Source of the DNA: Tistrella mobilis
Lineage (GTDB): Bacteria; Pseudomonadota; Alphaproteobacteria; Tistrellales; Tistrellaceae
Direction: 5' to 3'
Length of the DNA: 64,000 nucleotides
NCBI RefSeq assembly: GCF_039634785.1
Contig: NZ_JBBIAB010000011.1
Location: 62,001-126,000 of the forward strand
Within the stretch, counting starts at the first letter, position 1. Each line of letters begins with the position of its first letter. The notes beneath the pieces are model-generated. The model had not been told where the DNA came from. It worked only from the letters and a program-made list of their open reading frames with translations, and made no database searches. The position numbers were made by a program, and so were the translations under genes. Positions 1 to 8,556 of this stretch are shown piece after piece.

Positions 1-569
1 GGGCGCTGTTCGAGGCGGCGCTGTCGCGCGCCGATGCCGTGGTCCAGAACCAGGACAATCGCGAGCACGACCTGCTCGACAGCGACGACTATTACCAGTT
101 CGAAGGCGGCGCCGCCGCTGCGGTCGAAGCGCTGTCGGGCAAGGCGCCCGCGGTCTGGCACCCCGATCACAGCCGGCCCGAGCTGCCGGTGATCCGCAGC
201 CTGGATGCTGAAATCGGCCGGGTGGTGCGCGGCCGTGCCGCCAACCCGAAATGGATCGAGGGCGTGATGCGCCACGGCTACAAGGGCGCCTTCGAGATGG
301 CGGCGACGGTCGACTATCTCTTCGCCTTCGCCGCCACCACCGATGCGGTGAAGGGCCATCATTTCGATCAGCTCTACGACGCCTATCTGGGCGATCCGCG
401 GGTGCGCGACTTCATCGCCGACGCCAACCGCCCGGCGCTGGACGAAATGGCCGCCCGTTTTGCCGAGGCGATCGAGCGCGGGCTCTGGCAGCCCGCCCGC
501 AATGCCGTTCAGGACGAACTCGCCCAACTCCGCGCCGAGGCGCGCGCCACCAGGGAGACCACCCCGTGA
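1..569 (+). CDS. cobN: Cobaltochelatase CobN subunit, C-terminal part (cut by window start)
   Basis: This is the last ~189 residues of CobN, the large subunit of the aerobic cobaltochelatase that inserts cobalt into hydrogenobyrinate a,c-diamide using ATP with CobS and CobT. The frame is open from the first base (ALFEAALSRADAVVQNQDNR...), so the start lies outside the window. The segment carries the conserved CobN/BchH-type C-terminal stretch with HDLLDSDDYYQFEGG and the GYKGAFEMAATVDYLFAF region typical of the family. Its stop overlaps the GTG start of cobO by 4 bp, which indicates translational coupling within a cobalamin operon. The neighbour confirms the aerobic B12 pathway. Identification is by recognisable family motifs and context. 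Confidence 0.93.
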   Translation, partial: ALFEAALSRADAVVQNQDNREHDLLDSDDYYQFEGGAAAAVEALSGKAPAVWHPDHSRPELPVIRSLDAEIGRVVRGRAANPKWIEGVMRHGYKGAFEMAATVDYLFAFAATTDAVKGHHFDQLYDAYLGDPRVRDFIADANRPALDEMAARFAEAIERGLWQPARNAVQDELAQLRAEARATRETTP

Positions 570-1228
570 CCGAGGCTTCCGAGACCCCCCCCGCCACCGC
601 TGCCCCCACCGCTGCCGACGCACTGCCCGAGGATCAGGACCGCCGCCATGCCGAGAAGATGGCGAAGAAGAAGGCGGTGCGCGACAAGATCGTCGCCGGC
701 AAGACCATCGAGAAGGGGCTGCTGATCGTCCATACCGGCAAGGGCAAGGGCAAGTCGACCGCCGCCTTCGGCATGGTGCTGCGCGCGATCGGCCACGGCT
801 TCAAGGTGGGGATCGTCCAGTACGTCAAGGGCGCCTGGGACACCGGCGAGCGCACGGTGCTGGAGCGCTTTCCCGACCAGGTGACGATCAAGGCACTTGG
901 CGAAGGCTTCACCTGGGAAACCCAGGACCGCGCCCGCGACATCGCCGCCGCCCGCGCCGCCTGGGATGCGACGCTGGAGATGCTGGCCGATCCGTCTTAT
1001 CGCATGGTGCTGATGGACGAGATCAACATCGTGCTCCGCTATGGCTATCTGCCGGTCGAAGAGGTGGTCGAGGGCCTGTCGCGCCGCCACCCGGACACCC
1101 ATGTCATCGCCACCGGCCGCAATGCCCCCGATGCGCTGATCGAGGCCGCCGATCTGGTGACCGAAATGACCATGATCAAGCATCCCTTCCGCGACGGCGT
1201 GAAGGCGCAGGCGGGCGTTGAGTTCTGA
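566..1228 (+). CDS. cobO: Cob(I)yrinic acid a,c-diamide adenosyltransferase CobO
   Basis: CobO (BtuR/CobA family, 220 aa) transfers the 5'-deoxyadenosyl group of ATP to reduced corrinoid. The P-loop HTGKGKGKST lies near residues 56-65. Further family features are VQYVKGAWDTGE, the acidic VLMDEINIVLRYGYL segment and the ending AGVEF. The GTG at 566 overlaps the cobN stop as GTGA, and the N-terminal ~45 residues, rich in Thr, Ala and charged residues, match the usual leader of alphaproteobacterial CobO. Codons upstream in the same frame run inside cobN and are not part of it. It forms an operon with cobN. Confidence 0.95.
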   Translation: MTEASETPPATAAPTAADALPEDQDRRHAEKMAKKKAVRDKIVAGKTIEKGLLIVHTGKGKGKSTAAFGMVLRAIGHGFKVGIVQYVKGAWDTGERTVLERFPDQVTIKALGEGFTWETQDRARDIAAARAAWDATLEMLADPSYRMVLMDEINIVLRYGYLPVEEVVEGLSRRHPDTHVIATGRNAPDALIEAADLVTEMTMIKHPFRDGVKAQAGVEF

Positions 1229-1376
1229 GGCTGTGGCCGGGATCAACCGTTGTAAACGTCATGGATGCCGTCTCTTTCCCTTGACGCGGGTGGCGTCTGA
1301 TCACGAAATGTTCCGGTAACGGGGGGCGTCAACCTCCGACGCCTCGTGACGGCGCACTTGTGATGGAGACTGCATC

Positions 1377-1604
1377 ATGACTCTTTCACTCAGGAGGATC
1401 TGCGGCATATCGGGCATGGACCGTTCTTCAGGCCCCGTGACGGGTGATGATGACGACCGGCCATCCAGGTCGTTGTTCGTGCTGGTACGTGGGCATAACG
1501 GTGCACTCAGACGGAGCCTGCGGGCGGACGTCATGGAACGTGCGGTCGCTGCCGCTCGTACATCGCTCGCAACGACGGCTGCGGCCCGGAGGCGGAATGC
1601 CTGA
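1377..1604 (+). CDS. Small hypothetical protein (75 aa)
   Basis: I do not recognise this protein. It is basic and Arg/Ala-rich, with no clear signal peptide or membrane helix. Support for translation is an ATG preceded by GGAG at 8-nt spacing, and a stop that overlaps the start of the next gene by 8 bp, as expected for a coupled pair. The base composition here is less GC-rich than in the flanking cobO and smc. The region upstream (1229-1376) may hold a promoter (TTGACG at 1281-1286) but no convincing -10. Coding status is uncertain. Confidence 0.4.
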   Translation: MTLSLRRICGISGMDRSSGPVTGDDDDRPSRSLFVLVRGHNGALRRSLRADVMERAVAAARTSLATTAAARRRNA

Positions 1605-2022
1605 TATCGCAGCGGGTGGTGATCATGAGGATCTGGCATTCGAGCGTCTGCTCCGAAAGGATCAGAGCAATATCGTCAGGTTGGTGGCCTATGCTCTGCA
1701 TCGACTGGATGAACGCGATCACATTTATGCAAGATATAATGAAGGACGTGATTCGAGCCCCATGGCGCTCGCTGAATGGCGTCGGAGCCTGCCAGCCCGC
1801 CATTGGGCGACGCTGGTCGACAATGCACAATCCTCACTCGATGCATTTGCTGAACAGGTTGTTGAGGCTGATCGGTCCGCGCGCGGTCGGAACGGTGAAA
1901 GATTCTGGTCTGCTGTGCTGACTGGCGTCGTGTCGAATCTCGTTTTCCTGGTACTGTTCGCTCTCCTCTACGGCCTCCTGGTGCTGTTCGGCGTCCCGAT
2001 CCCCAGCCTTCGGATCGGCTGA
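1597..2022 (+). CDS. Membrane-anchored hypothetical protein with C-terminal TM helix
   Basis: This 141-aa protein has an N-terminal soluble helical part (LAFERLLRKDQSNIVRLVAYALHRLDERDHI, then a WRRSLPARHWATLVDNAQSSLDAF helix) and one strongly hydrophobic segment at about 103-132, just after GERFW. The pattern of an 'IAYALYK-like' helix, a central helix and FW followed by a C-terminal membrane helix resembles a widespread uncharacterised family of small tail-anchored proteins that I cannot name. ATG 1597 is preceded by GGAGG at a short spacing of 4 nt. It overlaps the upstream 75-codon gene by 8 bp and converges on smc, whose stop lies 6 bp downstream. Composition is less GC-rich than the neighbours. 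No function is assigned. Confidence 0.65.
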   Translation: MPDIAAGGDHEDLAFERLLRKDQSNIVRLVAYALHRLDERDHIYARYNEGRDSSPMALAEWRRSLPARHWATLVDNAQSSLDAFAEQVVEADRSARGRNGERFWSAVLTGVVSNLVFLVLFALLYGLLVLFGVPIPSLRIG

Positions 2023-2028
2023 CCCCGC

Positions 2029-5000
2029 TCAATCCACCATCCGTTCCGCTTCGGTCAGATCCACCGAGACCAGGCGGCTGACGCCGCGGTCGACCATGGT
2101 GACGCCGTAGAGCCGGTCCATCCGGGCCATGGTCATGCGATGGTGGGTGACGACCAGGAAGCGGGTGCGGCCGGCGGCGGCGATTTCTTCCACGAGCGAC
2201 AGGAAGCGGTCGACATTGGCGTCGTCCAGCGGCGCGTCGACCTCGTCCAGCACGCAGATCGGTGCCGGGTTGGACAGGAAGACGGCGAAGAGCAGGGCCA
2301 GCGCGGTCAGCGCCTGCTCGCCGCCCGAGAGCAGGCCCAGAGACTGAAGCTTCTTGCCCGGCGGGCTCGCCAGGATTTCGAGCCCTGCATCCAGCGGGTC
2401 GTCCTTCTCCACCAGCTCCAGCCGGGCACGGCCGCCGCCATAGAGCCGTTCGAACAGGCGGCCGAAGGCGGCATCCACCTCTTCGAAGGCGGCAAGCAGC
2501 CGGGCGCGGCCGTCGCGGTTGATGTCGGCGATCGCCCGGCGCAGCCGGTCGATGGCGCCCTGGACATCCTCGCGCTCGGCGAGCGTCGCGTCATGGGCGG
2601 CCCTGGCCGCGGCATATTCCTCGGCCGCTCGAAGGTTGACGGCGCCCAGCGCCTCTCGCCTGCGGGTCAGATCGGCCACCCGGCGGACCAGCACCGGCTC
2701 TTCGGCCGACGGCAGCACCGGCGCCACGAAGCGCGGCCCCGTCTCCGCCACGGGCGCGGGCGCGAGCGGCAGTTCAGGCTCTCCGTCGTCGGACCCGCCG
2801 TCATCCTCGTCCTCGCCGGCCTCGCCGACGGCGCGGCGCTCGGCGCGCACCGCATCCTCCAGCGCATCGGGTCCCAGATTGAGCCGTTCGCGCAGATCGG
2901 CGACGAAGGCGTTCCAGGCCTCGCGAACCTGGTCGCGCTGGCCGCCGGCCCGGGTGCCGGCCTCGCGTGCCTCGGCGAGCTTCTGTTCGGCGGCGCGTTC
3001 CTCGGCGGCGGCGGCGGCCCGTGCGGCTTCGGCCTGACGCAGGGTTTCGGTCGCGGCCTCCAGCCGGGCCGTGGCCTCGGCAAGCGCGGTTTCGGCGGCG
3101 TGGGCCGCCGCCTCCAGCGCCTCGGGCTGCCCGGCAATCTCCTGCGCGCGCCGGTCGATCTCGGCCGCGCGCCGGTCCAGGGCCGCACGGCGGTCCAGGG
3201 CGGCGCGCGCGCGCTCCGCCGCCCGCGCCTGATCGGCAGAAAGCCCCTCGCGCCGGCGCGCGAGCGCCTGATGCTCCGCCGCATGGCCCGCCCGGCGCCG
3301 GGCGATCTCGTCGCGGGCCGCGCGGACCGGCGCCAGCGCGGCCTCGGCGCGGGTCACGGCGGCACGGGCCTCGTCCACCGCCGGATCGGCGGCGAGGCGG
3401 AGGGCGAGCGCGTCATGGCGGGCAACCGCCGCCCGGGCCTCTTCCCAGGCGCGGGCGGCGGCGGCTTCGGCCTGTTCCAGGCGCCGCGCCAGGGCCTTGC
3501 GTTCAGCCTCCACCCGGTCGAGCTGGCCGCGCGCCTCGGCGGTCTGGCGGTCGAGCTGGCGCAGCCGGGCATCCGCCGCGCGCAGGGCCTGGTCGGCCTC
3601 GGCGCGGCCCCGGCGGGCCTCGGCCAAGGCGCGGTCGGCCGCGGCCAGGGCCGCCCGGGCGCGGGCCTCTTCGGCCGCGGCCTGTTCGACCGCGGCCCGC
3701 GCCGGATCGAGGGCGGCTTCCGGATCGACCGCGTCGGCAAGGCTGCGGGCCGCGGCGGCCGCATCCGCCAGGTGCTCTTCGGCGGCGGCGAGCGTCTCGC
3801 GGGCGAGCGCCATGCGGGCCGCGGCATCCCGGGCGGCGCTGTCGGCCCGGGCGGCGGCATCGGCGGCCGCCATTGCCTGACGCCGTGCCTCGGCCGCGGC
3901 CTTGCGCGCGGCATCGCGCCGGGCGCGTGCGGCCGTCTGGTCCGCGGCCGCGGCGTCGCCGGCGGTTGCGGCCGCCGCCTGTGCCGCATCGGCCTCGGCG
4001 ATCTCGGCATCCAGCTGCCGGCGGCGCGCCCGGCGGCGCAGATCGGCGGTGCCCGCATCCTCGGCCGTCCCGCCCCGGCGGCGATAGCCGTCCCAGCGCC
4101 ACAGCCCGCCATCGGGCGTCACCAGCGCAGCACCGGCCGGCAGCAGGGGCGCGAGCCGCTGCGCGGTCGCGGCATCGGCCACCAGCCAGCAGGCGGCGAG
4201 GGCGGGCGTCAGCACCTCGGGCCCCCGCACCAGCTCCAGCAGCGGCCGGGCGCCGGCATCGATGATCGCCGGGGGCATGGCGGGCGGCGTGGTGCCCGCC
4301 ACCCAATGGCGCCGCGCCGTCGCATCCAGCCCGGCGCCGAGCCCGTCGCCGAGTGCCGCGGCCAGAGCGGCGGCATGGGTGTCGTCGAGCGTGAGGCTCG
4401 CCGAGACCGGTCTTCCCCCTGGTCCACCCTCCGCCTCGGCGGCGATCAGCCGGTCGAGAGAGGCGGCCTCGGCGCCGAGCGCCGCGCGGGTCGCCTCGGC
4501 CTCCGCCCGCAGGCGGCGGGCCTCGCGCAGCCGGGTTTCGGCCGCGGCAAATCCGGCCTCGGCTTCCGCTTCGGCGGTCTCGGCCGCGGTTTGCGCCGCT
4601 GCCGCCCTGGCGGCGCGCTGCCCGGCCTCTGCCGCCGCGGCGGCACGTCCGGCCGGGTCGGGCAGGGCCGTCAGGGCCGCCTGCGCCTGGTCGCGCCGGG
4701 CGGTGGCGGCCGTCAGCCGGGTCTCGATCTCCCGCGCGCGGCGCCGGGCGGCCTCTGCCGCGGCGCGGGCCTCGTCCAGGGCGCGCTTGCGGGCGCCCAG
4801 CACCTGGCCGGCCTCGGCTGCGGCGGAAACCGCCGGGTCGCGGGCGGCTTCGGCGGCGCCGAGCGCCGTGTCGGCCGCGGCAAGCGCCGCCTCTGCCGCA
4901 TCGCGCGCCGCGGCGGCGCGGGCGGCTTCGGCCTCCATCCGGCCCAGGCGGGTTTCGGCCTCGTCCAGCCGGCGGCGGTCGTCCAGCCGGCGGCGCAGAT

Positions 5001-6282
5001 CCTCCAGCTCGCGGGTGGCCAGGCGGGCCGCGTCCTGCAACCGGTCGCGGTCGCGCGCCAGGGCCGCAAGGTCGCGTGCCGCGGCGGCGGCGGCCGCTTC
5101 TGCGGCACTGCGCGCGGCCTGGGCCTCTGCGTGTCCGGCCTCGGCGCGGGCCAGGGCGGCCTCGGCTTCGGCGGCCGCGGTGTCGTCGGCGGCGGCCGCC
5201 TCGGCCGCCCGGCCGGCTTCGGCCTGCAGCGTCTCCGCCTCGGCGGCAAGCCGGCCGGCTTCCGCCTCCGCCAGCCCGGCCTCGCGCGTGGCGGCCTCGC
5301 GGTCCTCGTCCAGGGCAAGGCGGGCGCGGGCCAGTTCCTGGGCCAGCGTGTCGATCCGGGCGCGCTCGGCGGCGATCCGGGCGCCATCGGCCTGGGCAAG
5401 ATCGCGGGCTGTTCTGGGGGCATCGAGTGCGGCACGGGCGGCCTCTGCCGCGGCCCCGGCGGCGGCAGAGGCGCGGGCGGCGCGCCCGGCGGTGGCGGTG
5501 GCCTGGGCCAGGCCGGTCTCGGCTATGGCCTCGCGTTCGGCGGCCCGTGCCCGGCGCTCCACCAGGGCGATCCGCCGGGCCAGCATCAGCTCGGCCTGGG
5601 CCAGGCGCAGGCGCTGCGACAGCCGGCCGTAACGCCGGGCCTCGCGCGCCTGCTGGCGCAGCGCCGTGACCCGTTCGGCCAGGGTGGCGATGATGTCGTC
5701 GAGCCGGGTGAGATTGGCCTCGGCGGCGCCGAGCCGCTGTTCGGCTTCGCGGCGGCGGGCATGCAGCCCGCCGATACCGGCCGCCTCTTCCAGGATCGCG
5801 CGCCGGTCCGAGGCGCGGGCCGAGATGATCTGGCCGATCTGCCCCTGGCCGACGATGGCGGTAGACCGCGCACCGCTGGCGGCATCGGCGAACAGGATCT
5901 GGACGTCGCGGGCGCGGGCCGGGCGGCCGTTCACCCGGTATTGCGTGCCCTGGCCGCGTTCGATCCGGCGGCGGACCTCGATGGTCTCGGCCTCGGTCCA
6001 GGGCGGCGGCGCCCGGCCGTCGCCGTTATCCAGCACCAGGGTGACCTCGGCGAGGTTGCGCCGGCCGCGGCCCTCGGCCCCGGCGAAGATCACGTCGTCC
6101 ATTTCGGTGCCGCGCAGGGTGCGGGCGGATGCCTCGCCCATCACCCAGCGCAGCGCTTCGGTGAGGTTGGATTTGCCGCAGCCGTTCGGGCCCACCACGC
6201 CGGTCATCCCCGGCGCGATCTCGACCGTGGTCGGATCGGCGAAGGATTTGAACCCGCTCAGGACCAGCCGGACGAATTGCAT
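2029..6282 (-). CDS. smc: Chromosome segregation protein SMC
   Basis: This SMC ATPase (1417 aa) compacts and segregates chromosomes as a dimer with ScpA and ScpB. Walker A GPNGCGKS lies at residues 31-38, followed by the Q-loop region GQGQIGQIISARASDRR. Two very long Ala/Arg/Glu-rich coiled coils flank a hinge around residues 600-740 (SLTLDDTHAAALAAALGDGLG... to the GLWRWDGYRRRGGT region). The C-terminal head has the ABC signature LLSGGEQALTALALL and Walker B ICVLDEVDAPLDDAN. It is longer than the usual ~1150-1200 aa, with an acidic Asp/Glu/Ser-rich insert before the C-terminal head. It is downstream of the DsbA-like gene on the same strand, an order often seen in alphaproteobacteria. Confidence 0.97.
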   Translation of the reverse strand: MQFVRLVLSGFKSFADPTTVEIAPGMTGVVGPNGCGKSNLTEALRWVMGEASARTLRGTEMDDVIFAGAEGRGRRNLAEVTLVLDNGDGRAPPPWTEAETIEVRRRIERGQGTQYRVNGRPARARDVQILFADAASGARSTAIVGQGQIGQIISARASDRRAILEEAAGIGGLHARRREAEQRLGAAEANLTRLDDIIATLAERVTALRQQAREARRYGRLSQRLRLAQAELMLARRIALVERRARAAEREAIAETGLAQATATAGRAARASAAAGAAAEAARAALDAPRTARDLAQADGARIAAERARIDTLAQELARARLALDEDREAATREAGLAEAEAGRLAAEAETLQAEAGRAAEAAAADDTAAAEAEAALARAEAGHAEAQAARSAAEAAAAAAARDLAALARDRDRLQDAARLATRELEDLRRRLDDRRRLDEAETRLGRMEAEAARAAAARDAAEAALAAADTALGAAEAARDPAVSAAAEAGQVLGARKRALDEARAAAEAARRRAREIETRLTAATARRDQAQAALTALPDPAGRAAAAAEAGQRAARAAAAQTAAETAEAEAEAGFAAAETRLREARRLRAEAEATRAALGAEAASLDRLIAAEAEGGPGGRPVSASLTLDDTHAAALAAALGDGLGAGLDATARRHWVAGTTPPAMPPAIIDAGARPLLELVRGPEVLTPALAACWLVADAATAQRLAPLLPAGAALVTPDGGLWRWDGYRRRGGTAEDAGTADLRRRARRRQLDAEIAEADAAQAAAATAGDAAAADQTAARARRDAARKAAAEARRQAMAAADAAARADSAARDAAARMALARETLAAAEEHLADAAAAARSLADAVDPEAALDPARAAVEQAAAEEARARAALAAADRALAEARRGRAEADQALRAADARLRQLDRQTAEARGQLDRVEAERKALARRLEQAEAAAARAWEEARAAVARHDALALRLAADPAVDEARAAVTRAEAALAPVRAARDEIARRRAGHAAEHQALARRREGLSADQARAAERARAALDRRAALDRRAAEIDRRAQEIAGQPEALEAAAHAAETALAEATARLEAATETLRQAEAARAAAAAEERAAEQKLAEAREAGTRAGGQRDQVREAWNAFVADLRERLNLGPDALEDAVRAERRAVGEAGEDEDDGGSDDGEPELPLAPAPVAETGPRFVAPVLPSAEEPVLVRRVADLTRRREALGAVNLRAAEEYAAARAAHDATLAEREDVQGAIDRLRRAIADINRDGRARLLAAFEEVDAAFGRLFERLYGGGRARLELVEKDDPLDAGLEILASPPGKKLQSLGLLSGGEQALTALALLFAVFLSNPAPICVLDEVDAPLDDANVDRFLSLVEEIAAAGRTRFLVVTHHRMTMARMDRLYGVTMVDRGVSRLVSVDLTEAERMVD

Positions 6283-6309
6283 CGGCGCGAAGCGCTGCGG
6301 CCTGCCGGT

Positions 6310-7008
6310 TTACGGCAGCTTGTCGTCGATCACCTTGGCGAAGGCATCGATCGGCTGGTCGCCCACCACCTTCTCGCCATTGACGATGAAGGTCGGCGTG
6401 CTGTTGATCTCGAAGACCCGCGAGCCTTCAAGGCGCTGGTTCAGGATCTTTTCCTCGATGGCACCGTCGGTCAGGCAGGCCTGCATCTGATCGTCGCTGA
6501 GGCCGGCAAGGCGGCCATAACGCTTCAGCCCCTCGGTGGGGTCCTGCATCACGCCCCATTCGGCCTGAGAGCGGAACAGCACGTCGACGAAGCCGGCATA
6601 GCGTTCGGGCTGCACGCATTCCGCCAGCTTGGCCGCGACCAGCGCCGGCTCGTTCAGCGGGAAGTGGCGCAGCACCAGCTTGGCCTTGCCGGTGTCGATA
6701 TAGCGGGTCTTCAGCTCGGGCAGGGTGCCGGCATGGAAGGCGGCGCAATGCGGGCAGGTCAGCGAGGAATACTCGATGATCGTGACCGGCGCCGCCGGGT
6801 CGCCGACCACATGATCGCCGGGCATCGCCTGGGCGAGCTGGGCTGCGGCATTGCCGCCCGTGGCGGGGCTCTGGCTGGCCTGGCCCTGCTGGGCGGCCGG
6901 CGCCGCTGTCGGTGTCGGGGCTTCGTCCTTCAGGGCGAACTGCCAGGCACCGAGGCCGACGACGGCGACGGCGGCGATGCCGATCAGGCCATAGGTCAGA
7001 TTGCGCAC
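6310..7008 (-). CDS. DsbA-family thiol:disulfide oxidoreductase (periplasmic, membrane-anchored)
   Basis: The 232-aa thioredoxin-fold protein has an N-terminal hydrophobic anchor (YGLIGIAAVAVVGLGAW), a Pro/Ala/Gln-rich linker and a DsbA-like domain with the redox motif CPHC in EYSSLTCPHCAAFH. The cis-proline loop is STPTFIVNG near the C-terminus. This architecture matches the 'thioredoxin domain-containing DsbA' group (BdbD/Com1-like) that assists disulfide formation in exported proteins. The start is GTG at 7008, with GGGAG about 12 nt upstream. It sits 27 bp before smc and after the DUF721 gene on the same strand. No cognate DsbB is in the window. Confidence 0.88.
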   Translation of the reverse strand: MRNLTYGLIGIAAVAVVGLGAWQFALKDEAPTPTAAPAAQQGQASQSPATGGNAAAQLAQAMPGDHVVGDPAAPVTIIEYSSLTCPHCAAFHAGTLPELKTRYIDTGKAKLVLRHFPLNEPALVAAKLAECVQPERYAGFVDVLFRSQAEWGVMQDPTEGLKRYGRLAGLSDDQMQACLTDGAIEEKILNQRLEGSRVFEINSTPTFIVNGEKVVGDQPIDAFAKVIDDKLP

Positions 7009-7188
7009 CGGACGACGAAGCTCCCTAACAACTGGAAATACCGGGTGGAATTCGCTGATGCGTCGGCGGCGAGACCCGCCGCGCGACCGGAGTTTAGTGC
7101 GGGACGGCGCTGCAAACCAGTCTCGATCCTGCGGCGGCGGGCCGCAGCCGGTGCATGACGGTGCGGAACCCCACAGGGTGCAACCGCA

Positions 7189-7803
7189 TCAGGCACGTCG
7201 GCGGGCGGCCTTGTCATAGACCGCCCGGCCCAGCCGTTCCAGACGCGCAGCCAGATCGGCATCGGGCACGGTGGCGACCAGCTGGCCCAGCCGGCGTTCT
7301 TCCGCGGGCGGCAGCGGCCGGACCACTGGATGGGGGCGGGTCTGGGGGGCGGGGATCGGCCCCTGCTGGATGCGCAGCCGTTCCACCGCGCCATAGCCGA
7401 AATAGGCGTTCACCCGCTCGATCACCAGATGGCTCAGCATCTGGATCTCGGTCGCGAAGGGGCCGGCGACCTTCACGATCAGCGTGCCGCCGGCGCGGCG
7501 CCCGGGCGGGAATTTCAGCTCCAGCGGCATGGTCACCCGGTCGAGCGGCCGGCCGATGATCTGCGGCCAGTCGGTGACGATGCGTCCGGCCATGAAGCCC
7601 CGGCGCCTGAGATCGCGGTCCAGAAGCCCGGGCACCAGATCCGCCAGCCGGCGTTCCGCCCGGATCCGCTCGGCCTCCCCCTCTTTGCGCGGGCCATCGG
7701 GCCGCGCTGCGCGGCGGCTGGCGGCGCGGCGGCGCTCGGGGGCGGTATCGGCGGCGGTCTCTGCCATCGGGGCTCCGGCGGCTGGCGGGGTCTCGGCCGC
7801 CAT
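7189..7803 (-). CDS. DUF721 protein, DciA-related
   Basis: This protein of about 204 aa belongs to the DUF721 family, whose DciA members assist loading of the replicative helicase in bacteria lacking DnaC. The core runs from LADLVPGLLDRDLRRRGFMAGRIVTDWPQIIG to LIVKVAGPFATEIQMLSHLVIERVNAYFGYGAVERLRIQQG, with the typical W-(x)n-G and KH-like fold pattern. A basic, disordered N-terminus precedes it. ATG 7803 is taken as the start, but GTG 7824 or the ATG at 7767 are also possible. It heads the DUF721 - DsbA-like - smc series. Whether it acts as DciA is inferred from the family. Confidence 0.82.
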   Translation of the reverse strand: MAAETPPAAGAPMAETAADTAPERRRAASRRAARPDGPRKEGEAERIRAERRLADLVPGLLDRDLRRRGFMAGRIVTDWPQIIGRPLDRVTMPLELKFPPGRRAGGTLIVKVAGPFATEIQMLSHLVIERVNAYFGYGAVERLRIQQGPIPAPQTRPHPVVRPLPPAEERRLGQLVATVPDADLAARLERLGRAVYDKAARRRA

Positions 7804-7839
7804 TCTAGGCGGGTGCGGCGCCAAAGGCGAACCGCTTCG

Positions 7840-8457
7840 TCAGCCGCCCCAGGCGCCGGCATCCGGCACCACCGCCGCGAAGCGGTCGGCGAGGGCCGCG
7901 AGCGTTGCGCGATGCAGGATTTCGGCCGGGACCGGCTCGGTCTCGCCCGCCGCGGCCGGCAGGTCGCGGGTGGCCGAGGCGCGGCCGACCACCGTCGGCG
8001 CAAAACCCAGATGCAGGGCGGCGCGGGCGGTGCTGGAGATGCAGAGATGGCTCATGAAGCCGGCAAAGACCGGCTGGTCGCGGCCCTCTGCCCGCAGCCG
8101 CGCGGCCAGATCGGTGCCGGTGAAACCGTCGGGCAGGGATTTGTCGATCACGATTTCGCCGTCGCGCGGGCCGGCTGCCGGGATGATCAGCGCCCCGGTT
8201 CCGCCCGGATCGAACAGCCCGCCGCCGGGCCGGCCGAGATGCCGGAGATGGATCACCGGCACCTCCAGCCGGCGCATGCGGTGCAGCAGGCGGCAGATTT
8301 CATCCAGCGCTGCATCCACCCCCACAAGCGGCAGCCGGCCGTTGCGATATTCCTCCTGCACGGCGACCAGCACCAGGGCGGCCCGCGCCGGTTCGGCCGG
8401 CTGAAGCGTGGTGCCGGCATGGGCGAGCAGGGTGGTGGCCGGGGCAGTCAGCGGCAT
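7840..8457 (-). CDS. Isochorismatase-like cysteine hydrolase family protein lacking the catalytic Asp
   Basis: A 205-aa isochorismatase-fold protein. The Lys of the usual Asp-Lys-Cys triad is seen at K106 (IDKSLPDGFTGTDL) and the nucleophile at C139 (HLCISSTARAALHLGF), followed by a family-typical helix. The N-terminal motif, normally hydrophobic-x-D-x-Q, reads LVLVAVQEEYRNGRLPL, so the Asp position is Ala32 (codon GCC). This suggests lost or altered hydrolase activity. It lies downstream of a 70-codon gene on the same strand and divergent from a LysR regulator that may control both. Substrate unknown. Confidence 0.85.
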   Translation of the reverse strand: MPLTAPATTLLAHAGTTLQPAEPARAALVLVAVQEEYRNGRLPLVGVDAALDEICRLLHRMRRLEVPVIHLRHLGRPGGGLFDPGGTGALIIPAAGPRDGEIVIDKSLPDGFTGTDLAARLRAEGRDQPVFAGFMSHLCISSTARAALHLGFAPTVVGRASATRDLPAAAGETEPVPAEILHRATLAALADRFAAVVPDAGAWGG

Positions 8458-8493
8458 CGACGTGGCTTTCCGTTGGGGGCGGCGGAAGGATCC

Positions 8494-8556
8494 CAGAAGG
8501 GCCAGAGGGGGTTTCAGAAGGGCCAGAGGGGGGGTCAGAAAGGCCAGAGAGGACGG
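8494..8556. repeat. Three tandem 21-bp units over the 3' end of a small gene
   Basis: Units start at 8494, 8515 and 8536 (exact 21-bp period), each beginning CAGAA(G/A)GGCCAGAG. On the minus strand each of the first two units met encodes the same tail PLWPF followed by a stop, because 21 is divisible by three. The real stop of the small gene at 8535 lies on the border of two units, and a second in-frame TCA stop lies at 8514-8516. It looks like a local 3'-end triplication. Confidence 0.85.

Noticed and set aside
2140..7158. A 1672-codon open frame on the plus strand opposite smc and the DsbA-like gene
   Set aside because: It is a composition artefact of GC-rich, Ala/Arg-coding DNA. Its translation is Gly/Arg/Gln-rich with no motifs, while the minus strand encodes a clear SMC.
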